A DNA stretch of 6,425 bases from an uncultured Oscillospiraceae bacterium (GTDB taxonomy: Bacteria > Bacillota_A > Clostridia > Oscillospirales > Acutalibacteraceae), in the NCBI GenBank assembly GCA_900554165.1, contig USGR01000056.1, positions 1 through 6,425 on the forward strand, read 5' to 3'. The notes beneath the pieces were generated by a model. That model saw only the letters and a program-made list of their open reading frames with translations, did no database searches and was not told where the DNA came from. The translations under genes were made by a program, and so were the position numbers. Position 1 is the first letter of the stretch; every line of letters starts with the position of its first letter. Shown here one piece after another: positions 5,931 through 6,425 of this stretch.

Positions 5931-6425
5931 ATGAAAGAATTGAAGTTTGTACAAGTGACAAAAGGCAATACCTGCCAGTATTATCTATTTCTAAGCTTGA
6001 TGATTCCCTATAATCAGGAGCTTGATAGTCACAGAAACCGCAAAACGCCTCTTGACTTCATTCAGAAAGTTACGCAAGGGATGATTGATATGCAAGGGCC
6101 GCATGACCGTCATCTTGAACTTTGCTATGAGAGTGAAACATTGATCGGATTTTTTTACTGTAAAGTAGATCATTTAGGACATATAGGCTTTATTAAGCCT
6201 GAATATGGTTATATCATGGAATATTATGTGATTCCTGAGTATCGACGCAAGGGCTATGGAAAAGCAATGTTCGAGCGCATAGAATCATTATTTAGGTCAC
6301 ACGGAGTACAACGAATGTATCTTACAGCCGATCCGGTTACAGGCAAGCCTTTTTGGGAGGCGCTTGGCTTTCAAAGAACTGGCGAAACATCACCAGAAAA
6401 TGGACTGTATATTTATGAAAAAGAT
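5931..6425 (+). CDS. GNAT-family N-acetyltransferase (3' end outside window)
   Basis: The 165 visible codons reach the window edge without a stop; the C-terminal segment is already present, so only a few residues are probably missing. GNAT enzymes transfer acetyl from acetyl-CoA to an amine on a small molecule or protein in the cytosol. Motif A is clear: strand MEYYVI (96-101), then PEYRRKGYGKAM (102-113) with the acetyl-CoA pyrophosphate loop R-R-K-G-Y-G at 105-110. Motif B is KPFWEALGF (139-147), typical of the C-terminal part of the fold. The ATG at 5931 follows AGAGGT (5919-5924) by six bases. Expression appears to depend on passing the terminator at 5870-5900 under leader-peptide control, which hints at a stress or antibiotic-response role. 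That role is inference; the substrate is unknown and I see no match to a named aminoglycoside or streptogramin acetyltransferase. Confidence 0.93.
   Translation, partial: MKELKFVQVTKGNTCQYYLFLSLMIPYNQELDSHRNRKTPLDFIQKVTQGMIDMQGPHDRHLELCYESETLIGFFYCKVDHLGHIGFIKPEYGYIMEYYVIPEYRRKGYGKAMFERIESLFRSHGVQRMYLTADPVTGKPFWEALGFQRTGETSPENGLYIYEKD

Noticed and set aside
5991..6173. 60-codon minus-strand frame inside the acetyltransferase
   Set aside because: Antisense to a well-supported GNAT gene, with no promoter or ribosome binding site.

Overview
The window looks like chromosomal DNA of a low-to-mid GC Gram-positive bacterium, probably Clostridia. The evidence is strong AGGAGG-type ribosome binding sites, vegetative TTGACT/TATACT-type promoters, AT-rich spacers, RNA-level attenuators and the protein families present. 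Species cannot be named from this sequence.

Layout. Positions 1-324 are gene-poor and hold an imperfect hairpin that could end the neighbouring operon. Positions 325-4499 are a tight three-gene operon on the minus strand. It starts with a 944-residue P-type cation ATPase resembling the animal Na,K-/H,K-ATPase alpha subunit (type IIC). Two different single-chain TrkA/KtrA-type RCK proteins follow; the first overlaps the ATPase stop by 4 bases and the second starts 18 bases after the first. A good promoter lies at 4830-4858. Between it and the ATPase is a leader of roughly 320 nt with an intrinsic terminator and a competing upstream pairing, so the operon is probably controlled by premature termination.

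Positions 4860-5290 are AT-rich with no supportable gene. Positions 5291-5725 are a decayed AraC-family regulator on the plus strand, with in-frame stops, a frameshift and an apparent internal deletion.

The right end holds a compact plus-strand unit: a promoter (5733-5761), a 16-residue leader peptide (5793-5843), a strong terminator (5870-5900) and a GNAT acetyltransferase that starts at 5931 and runs off the window. The leader can form a hairpin over its own start site. The loop of that hairpin carries a 13-nt segment exactly complementary to the core of the terminator. This has the architecture of ribosome-dependent attenuation, as seen upstream of some antibiotic-response genes.

The most interesting items are the ATPase-RCK-RCK operon without a TrkH/KtrB channel gene in view, its attenuated leader, and the leader-peptide attenuator of the acetyltransferase.
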